NCBI GenBank assembly: GCA_031841125.1
Contig: CM063112.1
Coordinates: 18,750,603 to 18,814,602 of the forward strand
DNA length: 64,000 bases
Direction of reading: 5' to 3'
DNA from: Acanthococcus lagerstroemiae
Lineage: Eukaryota > Arthropoda > Insecta > Hemiptera > Eriococcidae
The first letter of the stretch is position 1. Each line of letters begins with the position of its first letter. This document shows, one piece after another, positions 50,356 to 62,264 of the stretch. The notes under the pieces were generated by a model. That model saw nothing but the letters and a program-made list of their open reading frames with translations, ran no database searches and was not told the DNA's origin. The position numbers and the translations under genes are program-made.

Positions 50356-50583
50356 CTATAGACACGGATTATAATGAGAAGTACGTTTTTGCGATGCATC
50401 ATAAATAAATTTCAATACCCATAGGGAATTATCTTTCCAGTGAGTAACGTTCAGACCAACAAACTGTCCATCCTGAAATTCGAACATTTCCAATACTTTT
50501 ATACATTCTGTTAAATTAGACACAGCTGGGACTGGTAGTATCGGTATTCTGATCCGTTTCGGCTGTTCCTTCCTCCTGCTCAT
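50356..50583 (-). CDS. Hypothetical 75-codon frame (mirror copy)
   Basis: Mirror of 25731-25958 with an identical predicted peptide. The same reservations apply. Confidence 0.15.
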   Translation of the reverse strand: MSRRKEQPKRIRIPILPVPAVSNLTECIKVLEMFEFQDGQFVGLNVTHWKDNSLWVLKFIYDASQKRTSHYNPCL

Positions 50584-51627
50584 ATTTTCAGAATTGCACG
50601 GATTCTATTCACAAAACCACGCATTAAATTATTAATATTTCTGTAAAATTTTCATACTGTCAGTTAAAACTTCATAAGGATGCTTACCAACTCGACAAAT
50701 AAATGCAGTCCGTCACGTACAATTTTACAGAATCGAAACCATAACCAACAGCCAAAATAATTATACTGATAAGACCCATTCAAAATAATACATAATCACA
50801 ACATTTACGAGCGCCGAAGAATGCCTCACAGTACACTGTTTATGCACTCCTCCCGTGTTATTTTTTACGAAAAATTAATTTACGTACGCAGATCCTCTTA
50901 ATAATTACAGTATTTTCATTCTTTACATGTTTTAGGCTGAACCAACCATAGGCGGCAAATTTGTGGGTGCTCCGGGGCTCGAGCACCCCTTGGGATTTTT
51001 TGAGCACCCCTTGGGAAATTCCTCAAAAATAAAAAATTCATTACATTAAGATCTTCTTTGCCAAATTTTTCCCCCTCCCCTCTAAATTCACGTTATAAAA
51101 TTTTGTCCGAGCACCCCTTGGGAAAATTGTAAGTTGCCGCCGTTGGAACCAACAGAGAAGGAAGCCACGTTTGTATTCTTTCGTTATTCAATCAGCTGCT
51201 TTACGCCGACCAACGCTGTAGAGAAGAACGCACGTCTCGTAGTATTTACTCACACACTCTACTTCTAGGATTAGCTATTTTTAGAAAAGCGGGTTGCCAA
51301 GTTTCGGTGCCTGTTGGCATGTTATTTCGATTCAATTCGATAAAATACACTGGTGCCTGAACCTCTTGCAAGTAAATAATTTGTATAACAGCGAACGCGA
51401 TCTGGTTAAAAACACTGCGCACTAATTTGTATATGAGTATGGAAATACCACCCTATAGGCACCAACGCTATTTTTGGTATATCGCATGTAGATAGCATTA
51501 CTAGCCATTTGCGATCATTCCCATTGAAAAACGTTGTGGCACCAATTTTTGGTGCCTGAACGAAATTTTTGGTGCCACAATACCATTTAACCTTACGTTT
51601 TGGTGCTTCAATGACTGAAAGTAAATC

Positions 51628-51635
51628 TATATATA

Positions 51636-51708
<73 letters not shown>
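51628..51708. repeat. (TA)n microsatellite at right boundary of palindrome
   Basis: About 80 bp of TA with one phase break near 51642. Beyond it (AAGGAAACCTGAAATTCAG) the sequence is unrelated to the DNA left of the first array. Confidence 0.95.
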
Positions 51709-51711
<3 letters not shown>

Positions 51712-52525
51712 AAACCTGAAATTCAGCCACTATTACAGTCGTGTTCTAAACACTCTGAAACGCAAAAAAAACATTGCCCCCGCCCCCAACTTCACAACTG
51801 TGACGAGTGTAATACCTCCCTTTTCTTCGAAAAGTCGGTAAAAAGAAAATAAGTGCATATTTTTCCCTGCCCTAATTATTACATATCGTCAGAGAACAAG
51901 ATATTTACCAAAACCACGACTTTTCGGGGACCTATCCAGGATTTTTTTCGGGACCCAAAAGAAAAATCTTTTCCTCTCATCCTTTCTTGAAATCTAGCAA
52001 GGGACACATCCAATCAAATCACTTTTTTCACAGGATTTGATTTTCTAATTCACAGAAAAAACTGCTATTCCTTAGATAGTTTTTCCGGGGTCATTTAGAC
52101 GAATTCCGGGGTTTCGAGGTTTTCCGAGAATGGCAGACACTCTGGAGAGGTACACGAAGCGATTTTTTGAGGCACGAGAGGAGACAAATAGTAGTTTGGA
52201 CAGGTAGTTCTTTCGAGGGAGAGGGCATTCAAACATTTAATACGTAAAATAATGGTGGATCGACAAATTATCGCCCAACATTAGATTCGACAAGCAAAAT
52301 CAGAAAAAAATCTACAAATGTCTTAGGTCGAAAGTGATGTTGACAAGCTCTAAAATTTCACTTTTCCCCAGTTCGCGCGAGGGAAGGGGGGCAGGAAAAT
52401 ATCCATAGGACCCCCCCCCCTCTCCAACACTGAAGAGAAATATTCATATTTGTAATACAAGTTTATTTTGCCTGTTGGAAAAACTGGGGACAAGAGAACA
52501 GGAAAAAATATTCCCTCACTTTTAT
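51709..52525. other. Unassigned DNA right of the palindrome
   Basis: No gene or repeat array is supported. A CCCCCCCCCC run lies near 52411. Confidence 0.4.
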
Positions 52526-52665
52526 TATTAAAATTGATTTCGATTATGATAGTGGGGCGTGTGGCGATGCACGCATGCCAAATTGGCCACGGGACACCGC
52601 ACCCCTATCCCAGAAATGCTACGAATGGACCTGCGTCAGGATAGGCGGGATATTAAAATTGATTT
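52526..52665. mobile_element. 110-bp GC-rich insertion with 15-bp target duplication
   Basis: TATTAAAATTGATTT occurs at 52526-52540 and again, perfectly, at 52651-52665. The 110 bp between (GTGGGGCGTGTGGCGATGCA and onwards, ending AGGATAGGCGGGA) are far more GC-rich than the flanks. A perfect 15-bp duplication is typical of target-primed retroposition, as for SINEs or retroposed small RNAs. There is no A-tail and no convincing tRNA A/B boxes (CTACGAATG is only a loose B-box match), so the parent RNA is unknown. GGGGCG and CGCACCCC could pair as a closing stem. Confidence 0.65.
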
Positions 52666-53332
52666 TAAAAATATAATAAATAAGAGGGTCAACACTTTAG
52701 AGACGTTTTAACTAACGACCATATTTTAGTCAATTTTTTCAAAAAATGGGGGCATGATCAAAATACCTGTCAATATCGAAAGATCTCTCAGTTTTATTAA
52801 GCCGAAATATTTTCTGGGACTTTAGTACATAATAATATTAAGAATAATAAATATTTGACTCCCTTGATAACAGTCACAGACCAATAATGGCGGAGAATAA
52901 CAACTGAGAAGGAGTAGTGTATCAGATGCCCATCATTTTGTCCCCCTAACGGCGCTTGTGACTCGAAATTTCCAACTTCTCGCGATAGTATAAATAATGG
53001 AAGAATAGGGGATACATCCTCCCAGAGCCAGAGGGGAAGTATAGCTTTAGGAGTAACATTTTACAAACGAGACTTTTTCATTTTATTTCCCCTCAAAATT
53101 TGGGAAAAGATTCAACTCCAGATTTTTTTTTTTTATTAGCCAAATATCAAGATTTGGGTAAATTTTTCTTTATTCCTAGTCGACTCGATGTTTGGCGACA
53201 TTTGAGGTATACACCACTATTATACCTACATATTATTAAAACTGAGTCAACATTTTGGAAATTTTGTCAGCTGAGGATTCAACCTTCATTAAGTGATTTT
53301 TCTTGAGGGGATAGAGCTCCTTCTATCAGGTT
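52666..53332. other. Unassigned AT-rich DNA
   Basis: Nothing beyond short open frames. The frame at 53100-53306 lacks a known domain. Confidence 0.4.
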
Positions 53333-53985
53333 AAAAAGGTGTCAACCTCAAAAGATCTCGTAAGTTTCAAAAAGCCAGAGTTCCCCCTATCACGATGAAA
53401 ACATGTCAACCTCAAAAGATCTCGTAAGTTTCAGAAAGCCAGGGCTCCCCCTATCAAGATGAAAACGTGTCAACCTCAAAGGACCTCGACAAAGTTTTAG
53501 AAACCCAAAACTCCTATCATGATGAAGAAGTGCCAACCTCAAAAGATGAAGAAGTGCCAACCTCAAAAGATCTCGTAAGTTTCAGAAAGCCAGGGCTCCT
53601 CCTGTCATGATGAACACGTGTCAACCTCAAAGGACCTCGTCAAAGTTTTAGAAAGCCAAAACTTCTATCATGATGAAGAAAAGTGCCACCCTCAAAAGAT
53701 CTCGTAAGTTTCAGAAAGCCAGGGCTCCTCCTATCATGATGAACACGTGTCAACCTCAAAGGACCTCGTCAAAGTTTTAGAAAGCCAAAACTTCTATCAT
53801 GATGAAGAAAAGTGCCAACCTCAAAAGATCTCGTAAGTTTCAGAAAGCCAGGGCTCCCCCTACCATGATGAAAAAGTGCCAACCTCAAAGGATCTTGTAG
53901 TCTCAGAAAGCCAAGCCCCCCTCTACCATGATGAAAACGTGTCAACCTCAAAAAACCTTGTCAAAGTTTTAGAAAGCCAAAATAA
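53333..53985. repeat. Minisatellite, ~62-64-bp unit
   Basis: About ten units, each containing TCAACCTCAAAAGATCTCGT, TTTCAGAAAGCCA and ATCATGATGAA. The first units start at 53341, 53405 and 53469, a 64-bp period. One partial 25-bp duplication (GAAGTGCCAACCTCAAAAGA) lies near 53526-53575. Two unit subtypes (AAGATCTCGTAAGTTTC and GGACCTCGTCAAAGTTTTAG) partly alternate, which points to a two-unit higher-order period in the middle of the array. Confidence 0.9.
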
Positions 53986-53989
53986 TTTT

Positions 53990-55015
53990 TATAAATCGGA
54001 TGCGTAAAAATAGCAATTGTCCCCCAGTGGCGTTCCTAACCCAAAACTCTCAATTTTGGACCCATTACAATTGTATAAATAGGAGTAAGTATACTGGAAC
54101 GCATCCCCTTCAGAGTCGAGGGGAGAAGTAAAACCTGAAATAACATTCTACAATCGTGACTTCTTTTTAATTTTGCTTCTAAAATCCAAATTAGATAAGA
54201 ATGTTAATCCAATACCTTCTTTTTTAGCTTGTCAAATCAAAATTTACACACTGCTTTTGTTTGTTAAAACTCAAAATTTGGGCAACATTTTGTACATCCA
54301 CTACCATTGTACCAAAACACTTTCACTTATCCCCCAGGAGGACTTTCGATTCACATTACCGACTCCTTGCGTTTGGAAGAATAACCTACAAATGATCACA
54401 CCAAGTCTCTATTTTTCAGCAATAAACAAAAAATATTCTCCTGCGATTTAACGTTTAGTTTTAATGGTTGCATTATTTCTACGAAAGGAAAACAGCGTCA
54501 AATTGATTACACATGAAAAAAATGAGAGCTATAAGAATCCTTGAAAGAAACTTTTGATAAGAAACTGAAAAATATTCCATTGCGGTTTCCGTCATGATAA
54601 AAGAGTACAACGTTCAGAAAAACAGTCATGCACTCGCTCTTGCAGAGTGCCAAGGATGTTCGGTCAAAAGTGTACAATCGTTTTTACAATATTGTCGGTT
54701 GGTTAACTGAGTAGACTGTACTCAAATTAAGAAGGTACAGGCACAAGGGTGGAGAGCAATAGGTTTAATACTCCTCCCTCCATGAGGTCCAAGAGTCGAA
54801 AAAACGTCAACAAATTTTTTGCTTATTTAAAAAAATGATTTGTTCGCTTTGCTCATGAATGGCCTAATTTTTATAACTGTTCATGCGATAATCCGCTCTC
54901 CAACAATAACCCTAGTGAAGATGCTGGATAAAGTTAAGACAGTTTGAATTTCTCCATGATCATCACATATCTTTACTCACGAGTGCATCGATTATCTTTT
55001 GTGGTGAGGAGGGGG
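53990..55015. other. Unassigned DNA
   Basis: No gene is supported. A frame at 54173-54451 (92 codons) has no known domain. Confidence 0.4.
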
Positions 55016-55021
55016 GGGGGG

Positions 55022-55149
55022 TAGCAGCGTAGCCAGCCCAGTGTTCGAGGGGGGTCTTAACAAAAGAGGAGGGGTGTTAGAGAGAGTGCTAAAATTAGAA
55101 ATTAAAAAGGGGGTCCAGACCCCCTCAGAATTCTTAGCTACGCCACTGG
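55022..55149. mobile_element. 128-bp miniature GTAGCC/GGCTAC element
   Basis: The left end is AGCAGCGTAGCCAGCCCAG, and the right end TTAGCTACGCCACTGG is its inverse in the core. GGGGGG and CCCCC runs lie just inside the ends. It is the shortest of the three complete copies in this window. Confidence 0.65.
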
Positions 55150-55965
55150 AGAGGAGAGATTTTGGAAGACTTTTTTAACTCGGTCATATTCTTGTTCAAC
55201 CAACCAAGAAGAACGAACGTCTTTGTTTCTCAATTACAATAACGCAGCCGACGCACGAACGTATGAATTTCATTTTTAATGAGGGGGAGGGGGCGAAAGC
55301 TTTATTAACTCTTCCCTCCATCAAGTCTTAAAAATTAAATTCTCATTTTACAAGTGAACCGCTCCCTTGCAACCTCCCGGATTCTACCGACGTTCATGAA
55401 CTCACAGTTTTCTTTTTCATTCTGAGCCCCACCTCGAAACCACTCGTTGCATTATTTCGAAGAGACGGGTGAAGGCCACGTCTGAGGGCTTACTTCAATA
55501 CAAACACAGGAATGTGGGCCAAGAGGCTGTCTCTTAAAATTATTCATTTCTTATTATCGTCATATTCATGACTAATTTACTGCAAAATATGTTTCAACAA
55601 ATGGGAATATTTGTACCCCTGCAGTGTATGAAAATAAATCACGAACAGCTTTTCATTTTCGGCTTCAGTTCCCTTCCAAAAACTTTTCTAACTGGAACGT
55701 ATTATAAAGGATGGGTAACAAAATTTCCCAAAGCGAATTGATATGATGTAAACGAAAATTTTCAGGAGACTTCAAGGTGTTCTCTCTTTTCGAGTGATAC
55801 ACATTTCCATCACACCTAAGGGGGGGGGGCTACACGTAATACCGACGTTGAAATTGCAAGTGGAAAGTTATCAACACGAAGCAACTTGGGACACTTAGGT
55901 CGCTGATCACGAAGGTCGCAATCGGGTCTTCAATCCGGGCTTATAATTGTGCAATATTGACTTGG
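55150..55965. other. Unassigned DNA
   Basis: G-run at about 55820 and no supported gene. Confidence 0.35.
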
Positions 55966-55969
55966 CCTG

Positions 55970-56620
55970 AAAAATCATTTGATTTTTTGGGCCTAAATCA
56001 GAGTGGGATCTAAAATCTGATACTGAATTCGTTAACGATTCAAAATACCGGTATTTCGACAATTTCACCAATTTACTAAGTCAAGTCACTTTAACCATTT
56101 TGAGTAAAAACACTAAAATTTGACTTTTTGGGCCCGAATCAGAGCGCGATCAAAACCCTAATGTGATATTCGATAGCGACACAAAATAACCCATATTTCG
56201 ATAGTTTGTTCGATACTTTTCCGCGAAATTCTCTAGTTGGTAGTTGCTGGTATTTGTGGCTTTCTGAGGGAGAGGGGAGTGTTGAAATAGGGGTTTTCGG
56301 GTCGATCCAGTTACGATTTGGATTCAAAAATCCAAAAGAACTGATTTCACTTGACAAATCATCTGAAATTTACAGCCCACATGAAATTGGATCAGACATC
56401 TGATATGATATTCACTATCAGCGATCCAAAATACACTATTTCAACATATTGATCGATTTTTTGAGTCCTTACAACTCCCCACTATTTCAAGTGCCAACTC
56501 CAAAATTTGACTCTTTGAACTACAATCGAAACTGGATCGAGACTGCAGCGATTTTTATCATCAGCAATCCAATTCTTCGATACTTCTTTCGATACCTTTC
56601 CAAAATCGCTGAACATAGTT
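55970..56620. repeat. Degenerate ~140-bp tandem repeat
   Basis: Four to five diverged units share TGACTTTTTGGGCC(C/T)GAATC-like openings, a GATCAAAA/GGATC stretch, GCGA(T/C)(C/A)CAAAAT and ATTTCGATA...GATAC words. Units begin near 55978, 56122, 56296 and 56505. Divergence is high, so the unit length is approximate. Confidence 0.5.
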
Positions 56621-56651
56621 CCAGCATTGGTTTTGCTTTAAAATGAAAACT

Positions 56652-57934
56652 GTGAGTCCCAGGGGTAGGGGTTACCGTCATAAAGGTCATAAAATGTAAT
56701 ATGGATATCAAGTATGGGGGGGGGGGGATTCAAAATAGCTGAAATCGTTTTTGACATCCATGTGACTGTATCTCCAACTGTTGTATGCAGGGTTGTGAGG
56801 AGGATTCAAAACTTGAAATAACTGTATATAAGAATCGGAGGGGGGGGGGATCAACAATCACCATTTGAAAAAGAATAGTATGTGCAATATGGACATCATT
56901 TCTCAGGTCCTTCGGGCAGTTGAAACTGGTTGTCATCCATTGGATTGCCTTTTTAGGTTTTTACAATCATCGTATCAATGTCAGAAAAACATCTGGCAGG
57001 CAAAATCAACAAAGATGACCCATGACTGGCCATTATAACGATGCTTTTGTCACGAATAGAGAGTTCGTCCTTCTGCATTAATGATAGAAATAATGCGTGG
57101 CCCCACTGCAGAATCAAGAATTCTTGTACCTACTTAATAGTTAATAGTAATTTAGAGGATGATCTGTAACATGCAGCTGCCACGAGATGTTTTAAACAAT
57201 AGTCATTAGCGCCCGTTCTAAGTCTTTTTTTGAGCTATTTGAATCAGAAAATTGCCGATCTTATCACACTTTTTATTTGCTTCCACCCCCTCCCCAAGAA
57301 AATAAATCTAATTGCAAGTATGTGGTTTTTAAATGTATGTATGTACTACTGTTTTTTGCAACTGCCCAGTTTTTTTTGGAGGAGCCCAATCAGTTTTTGG
57401 TACTACCCGTTAGAATAGGGGTTGGTCTTCATGTATTCCAATGATTTTTCAAATCTAAGGATTCTTCAGAAAGACTATGATTTGAACAATTTAAAAGGTT
57501 TCTAGTTCCAATACTTTCCCAAGATTTTTTCTTTTTTTCAATTTGTGTCTACGAATATTTGATTAATATCAAAAATTTTTGTGTTCCTGCAAATTTTTCT
57601 AGGGATTTTATTACGGATTGTTGGTCTAGACGAAAAGCAATTTCCTGAGGGATTCCAGTTTCGGTATCTGAATTATAAATCTGTTAAAGTAATCAAATAA
57701 GGACGAAAATGTATCCTTACATGCATTACATCAATGAGCGGTTCCTTTTTTTTGCATTGGTAACGCGAATATTGACCCAATTTGCGAGTTGCCCCTCGTC
57801 CTCGCGTAACCCAATTTCGATGATACAGTCGAATGGACTTCAGAAATGATTTCAACGATCTTGAAACCCTCATATTTGATACCCACATTACATTTTATCA
57901 CCTTTATGACCTTAACCCCCACCCCTGGGGTCCA
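56652..57934. mobile_element. 1.28-kb element with degenerate ~120-bp inverted ends
   Basis: The left end has TCCCAGGGGTAGGGGTTACC, GTCATAAAGGTCATAAAATG, and then TGACATCCATGTGACTGTAT. The right end, reverse-complemented, has CCCCAGGGGTGGGGGTTAAG, GTCATAAAGGTGATAAAATG, and TGAAGTCCATTCGACTGTAT. Homology is clear but diverged. No transposase is seen in between. Two G runs (56717 and 56837) lie near the left end. Confidence 0.65.
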
Positions 57935-58950
57935 CAATTTTTATTTCACGGTAAGACCGATGTAGAGATTCAGTGACCTCAATCCTCAAATACCCCCTTC
58001 CATACCTAGATTTCAATTTTATTAATAATGAAGCGTTCTATGAAAAGGTACCATATGTCGGAGAATTTTTTCGAGTTTTCGATAGAATTTAAATACAGCA
58101 CAAATGTACCTGCATTTCAAAAGAAAAATCTCTAGCTTCGAAACAGACCGAAATAAAATCAGCTGAAATTTGATGATGTGAAATCTTCATTCTGAGAAAA
58201 ATGTGTTTCGAGTTGTGAAATAGAAAAATGCATGAAAAAATCGACGTCTTGGCGTCTACAGCGCCAATCTGTCCCAGATTTTGCCGAAAACATGTAACAA
58301 AACTCCTGAAAGGTTCACAGACAGCTGATGCAGTACGTACAGGAATCAGGAATACAATTTTGAAGATGACAGTCCGTACGAAGAACACCTGAAGGGTTAG
58401 TTCTGAAAAACTGATAAGTCCGATAACAAAGTTCTACAAGGTCATACATTTGAAACCAACGGACTCGTCGGTAATGCCACAGTAATAATAATGCGCAGAT
58501 GTAGTGATAACACGCGCGCACAAGCGTAAACAAGATCGATGCGACTTACGGTACCTTTTCCCAACACCAGCCCATTATATCGTAATTCGTGAGTAAACAT
58601 GAAATATCACATCATGGACGACTACTCTCGACTGTACACTGTGGCTAGTTGTGTCAAGAAGCTGTTTCCGTTGGAATCCGAAAAACTGAATTTTCGATTT
58701 GAAATCATACATATTTTGTACTATAGGGCAGAATTCACTTTTCCGACATATGGTACCTTTTCACAGGGCACCTCACATATCTATTTCTGGAGCGTAATGC
58801 AGCTGAAAGGCCTTGGAAGAATCCTCAGAGGTCTCTAACTAGTCTTTGATGCGTCTCGAATGATTTTGTTAGTTAAAGTTTCAGATAATCTTAAACAAGT
58901 CTGGAAAAATGTTAATAGAATCTTAACTCTCTGGGAGGGTAATTGCCCCC
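57935..58950. repeat. Dispersed repeat block, copy 2 (TIR element plus flank)
   Basis: Direct-orientation paralogue of 12.14-13.07 kb. The core TIR element runs from about 58024 to 58782, with TATGAAAAGGTACCATATGT on the left and its inverse ACATATGGTACCTTTTCACA-like sequence on the right. The right flank (CCTCAGAGGTCTCTAACTAG) also matches. A segment in the middle (about 58560-58670, CCCAACACCAGC...) is absent from copy 1. Confidence 0.75.
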
Positions 58951-59269
58951 ATAGCTTATCCTGTGTTTTGAACATGGCTACAAAATCTGAAGAAATTTAA
59001 AACATAACTGTAAGAATATAGAAAGAGTCTAAAAGATTTATTCAAAAAACTAGTAAACTCGAAAACATTGCTGCTAGAATCTCAATGAAGTTCTGGTGGG
59101 TCATCATCATAGGCGCAAATAGGGGGGGGGCTTAGCTCCCCACACTTCTAAACAGCCTCCCAAACACTGAAAAATTACTAAAGAAAAGGATGCGGGGGTG
59201 ATGTTGCTTCATAATGAGGAGGCTGAAGCCCCCCCCCCTCTCACTGTTTTGAGACCTATTTGCACTTCT

Positions 59270-59600
59270 GCCCATCACTTGGCTGATACGAGAGATAAAG
59301 ATAAACACAAGAGAGAAAGCAGAAAGTGATAAAACTTGTTACTTTTTGGAAAGTCGTGATCTTGATCTGATTTTCAGTGCAAGTAATTCAATACCAGGAT
59401 CATTTGAATTGCCAAAATTGTGATCTAACGTTCGGAGATATCGCGAACACCATTTTTAGTTCAGTTAAGATCTTTTTTTTTATTTTTAGAAATTTCGAAC
59501 GAGGTCTTTCCAGAGCTCTACTAATAAGAAAATGATCAATGCAAACCTTCCAAAGCTTCATTACAAATCACTTGTGCACTAAATTATCATACGGGGAGCA
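59270..59600. repeat. Uninterrupted paralogue (empty site) of the 13.2/14.9-kb junction
   Basis: GGCTGATACGAGAGATAAAG leads directly into ATAAACACAAGAGAGAAAGC and on to TTCCAGAGCTCTACTAATAA. In copy 1 these two parts are separated by the 1.6-kb element. Here the AGATAAACA target is present once. G- and C-run segments at about 59120-59240 precede it. Confidence 0.8.
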
Positions 59601-59920
59601 AAATAATCCTGCAAGGTCATACATTTGAAAAAACAGACTCATCCGTATCGTGATAATAATTACTATCCGCAGCTGTAGTAATAATGGACATACAAACGTA
59701 AACAAGATTGATTTGACTTATGGTACCTTTTCCGAACACCAGCCTGTAGTTCGTAATTCGTTTTTAAACTTGAAATATCACGTCCTAGACGACTACCTTC
59801 TACCGTACACCGTGACCACGTGTGTCAAGAAGCAGTCTTGAAAACGGATTTTGTGCTGTAGGGCAAAATTCACTTTTCCGACATATGATACCTTTTCACA
59901 GAGCGCCTCACAATAACAGA
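59601..59920. repeat. Third, partial copy of the dispersed TIR element
   Basis: Starts within the element (AAGGTCATACATTTGAAA) and ends GATACCTTTTCACAGAGCGC then CTCACA, i.e. the right TIR. The left half is missing. It is a head-to-tail partial duplication next to copy 2. Confidence 0.7.
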
Positions 59921-60860
59921 AGCTTCGAAAATTTCATTAATAAAGTCAGGGCCGTACCCAAAATTTAATTAAGGGGGTGTTTTTCGATTAAGATACATTT
60001 TTCCTGATGGGGGGGGGGCTACGAATACCCCAAATTTATCCAATTGCGTGCATATATATGATAAAAATTTCAACATTTTTTTGAGACTCTCATTTTCATA
60101 CTTTTTACACAAAATGTAACAGATCCACCCTCCTCTCCGCCTCAACCCATTTTTTTTAGTTTTTCTGCCTTTGGGAGGACCCCCCTCCACCATTGGAACA
60201 GCCCTGCTTTTTTCCGATGAACTACGAGTAGGTACATTTTCGAAATATCCTAAATAACACACGAGAAATTTTAAAATAATAATTTTCGTGACTGGCCTCA
60301 GTAGAGTTATTTAAGGGGGAAGGGGGAATAAGTTGAAATTTTTCAAACAAAACCATATTATTTCAAGTGGTGAACAGGGTGAATGAAATGGTGTTCGGTT
60401 TTTCGTCCATTTAAGCTGGGAAAAAAATCAGTCATTTTCAAAGTTTTTTTGCGCCTGGATGGATGGACATACCAATGGGAGATGTAGGAAAAAGTTTCCC
60501 TTCAAAACGTTTTGCCACATTGGCCAATTCAAGGAAGTCGATTCTTAATTATTGGAAAGAATTTTCAAAGTGTATACCTATTTCTTATTTGTGGTCTGAG
60601 ATTTCAAAAACGTCCATCGATTGGCTAACTGAACAAAATCCTTCAACAATTCAGATTCAGAAAACACAAAATTATTCGGCTGCAGATTGCAGCCGTGCAG
60701 CAAAGATCAAGATCAATGAGCACGTGGCTAGAAGGACAAAAATAATTTCCATGAAAATGGGACCACTGAACTGAACTGCCACCACGAAGAGCTAAATCAT
60801 ACAGATTAGCTTCACACAATACGCACAACTGAACTGAACTGGAATCAAGTTCAGTGTCGG
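59921..60860. other. Repeat-like and unassigned DNA
   Basis: AATAACAGAAGCT followed by GAAAATTTCATTAAT near 59911-59942 recurs at about 61217-61246, so the area is related to the next block. A G run occurs at 60010. A plus-strand frame at 60463-60774 (103 codons) has no recognised domain, and its 3' end overlaps the TGAACTGAACTG sequence, so I do not call it. Confidence 0.4.
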
Positions 60861-60869
60861 TCGTAAAAA

Positions 60870-61125
60870 CACACAATACTGAATTAGTGGTAGTCGAGGG
60901 GGGGGGGGTGTCAGGTGGAATGAAGAAATGCCGAGAAGGGTTGAAAGGTACAGACATGGAAAAATGGATTCAGGGGTAATTTGCTCATTTTTTATTTGCA
61001 GCTCTCGATGAGACCTCTAAAATACCTGAAAGTATGCGTCTTCCTATAAGGTCAGGGTAAACAGCAAAAAGGGTTATTTTGAACTCCCTGTTGCGCCGCC
61101 CCTATCATACTGACTCTAACCCTCA
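60870..61125. repeat. ~250-bp direct repeat, left copy
   Basis: Contains ACACAATACTGAATTAGTGG, GTAGTCGAGG, ATGGAAAAATGGATTCA, GGGGTAATTTG and CAGCAAAAAGGGTTATT. All recur in the same order at 62265-62505. The two copies flank the TIR element at 61.25-62.23 kb. Confidence 0.75.
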
Positions 61126-61249
61126 CACCTAAGGCACAGAATTTTCGTTTTAGGATACCGGAATCAGATTCAGCGACACTCAATTCCCTCCGGACCATAC
61201 CTCGATTTCAGTTTAAATAACAGAAGCTCTGAAAATTTCATTAATGGCC

Positions 61250-62228
61250 GACGCTATTCAACGAAAGGGAACCAACCAACATTTGTAATCAAAATGAGTT
61301 ATTAGTATCGTTGGAAAGAGCGTAAAATGTAGAATTTTTCAAAATTGGGCCTCCGATTTAAAAATGTGTACTCACGTTGGAAAAAGCTTATCAGTAAACG
61401 CTCTGTCATATACAGGGGCGTAGCCACAGAGGCACAGAGGGGGAGGGGGTCTGAACACCCCCTTGGCATTAGCCGAAAATGTGAAAAAATTAAAATTAAT
61501 TTATTCTGGTAATATTAAGTACTACATCTGTAATGTTGTAAAAGTGAAACGAAACCCCTTCCCCTTCATCTTCGAACAGAGATGGGCGTTGCTCTTGAAG
61601 AACAAGTTGTTCACTATTTGGTGAACTTAGTTCTGAACTAGTTCATCTCCCTCCCCAAAAATAGAACAAGAACCAGAACTAGTCCACGATTTTTGGACCT
61701 GATCAACTTGTTCATTCTTTGTTTATCTATTTTTTTTTTCGTAATTTTCATTTTTTTTGGGGGGGGGGGCTTTTTCTTGTATATTTCCACTTTCCAGACT
61801 TTAGTTTCAACTTTCACAATGGTTTCAGAGTTACTATTACAAATTATAACATTAGTGACTTGTTATTTGATGTTTAAATTTTATCAACAATCTCATAGGA
61901 TTTCAATGGGGATTAAAAAATTGTTTGGGCAACAGCCTAGTTCTCAGTTGTAGGTTATTACCCAAAATATTTTTTGCTCGCGATTTGTTTGTGCAAAAAC
62001 CCTATTTTTAAATGAGCAAGTCCAAGAGCAAAGGTTCTTTTTAATGAAAAAACGATGAACAAGATCTGTTGGAAGACTAAGAGAACAAGAACAAGAACTA
62101 GTTCACTAAAAATGGAAAAGAACAAGAGCAAGTTCATTAAATGGTGAACAACGCACATCTCTGATTTCGAATCACGTTTTTTCAAAAAGCGGATTTTGCT
62201 AGTTGGTTCCCTTTCGTTGAATAGCGTC
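61250..62228. mobile_element. ~980-bp TIR element carrying a nested insertion
   Basis: The left end GACGCTATTCAACGAAAGGG and following AACCAACCA are inverted at the right end (CTAGTTGGTTCCCTTTCGTT then GAATAGCGTC). About 30 bp match with one or two changes. A GGCGTAGCCACAGAGG fragment at 61417 and a complete 587-bp element at 61577 lie inside. Target duplications of the outer element are not clear. Confidence 0.75.
61577..62163. mobile_element. Nested 587-bp hAT-type MITE
   Basis: Begins CAGAGATGGGCGTTG and ends CAACGCACATCTCTG, an imperfect inverted pair. The interior is full of GAACAAG/CTTGTTC and GAACTAG/CTAGTTC words in both directions, so a transcript would fold extensively. The flanks are TCTTCGAA on the left and ATTTCGAA on the right, an 8-bp duplication with two changes. 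Eight-base duplications and CAGAGATGGGC-type ends are known from hAT elements. The assignment rests on ends and duplication length only. Confidence 0.7.
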
Positions 62229-62264
62229 CAAATGAAGTCCTTTGAAAATTCAGAACACACAAGA

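Noticed and set aside
52636..52650. AGGATAGGCGGGA, similar to a conserved large-subunit rRNA phrase
   Set aside because: The match is short and has a mismatch. Surrounding bases do not resemble rRNA.
60463..60774. 103-codon plus-strand open frame
   Set aside because: No recognised domain, and its end runs into short TGAACTGAACTG repeats.
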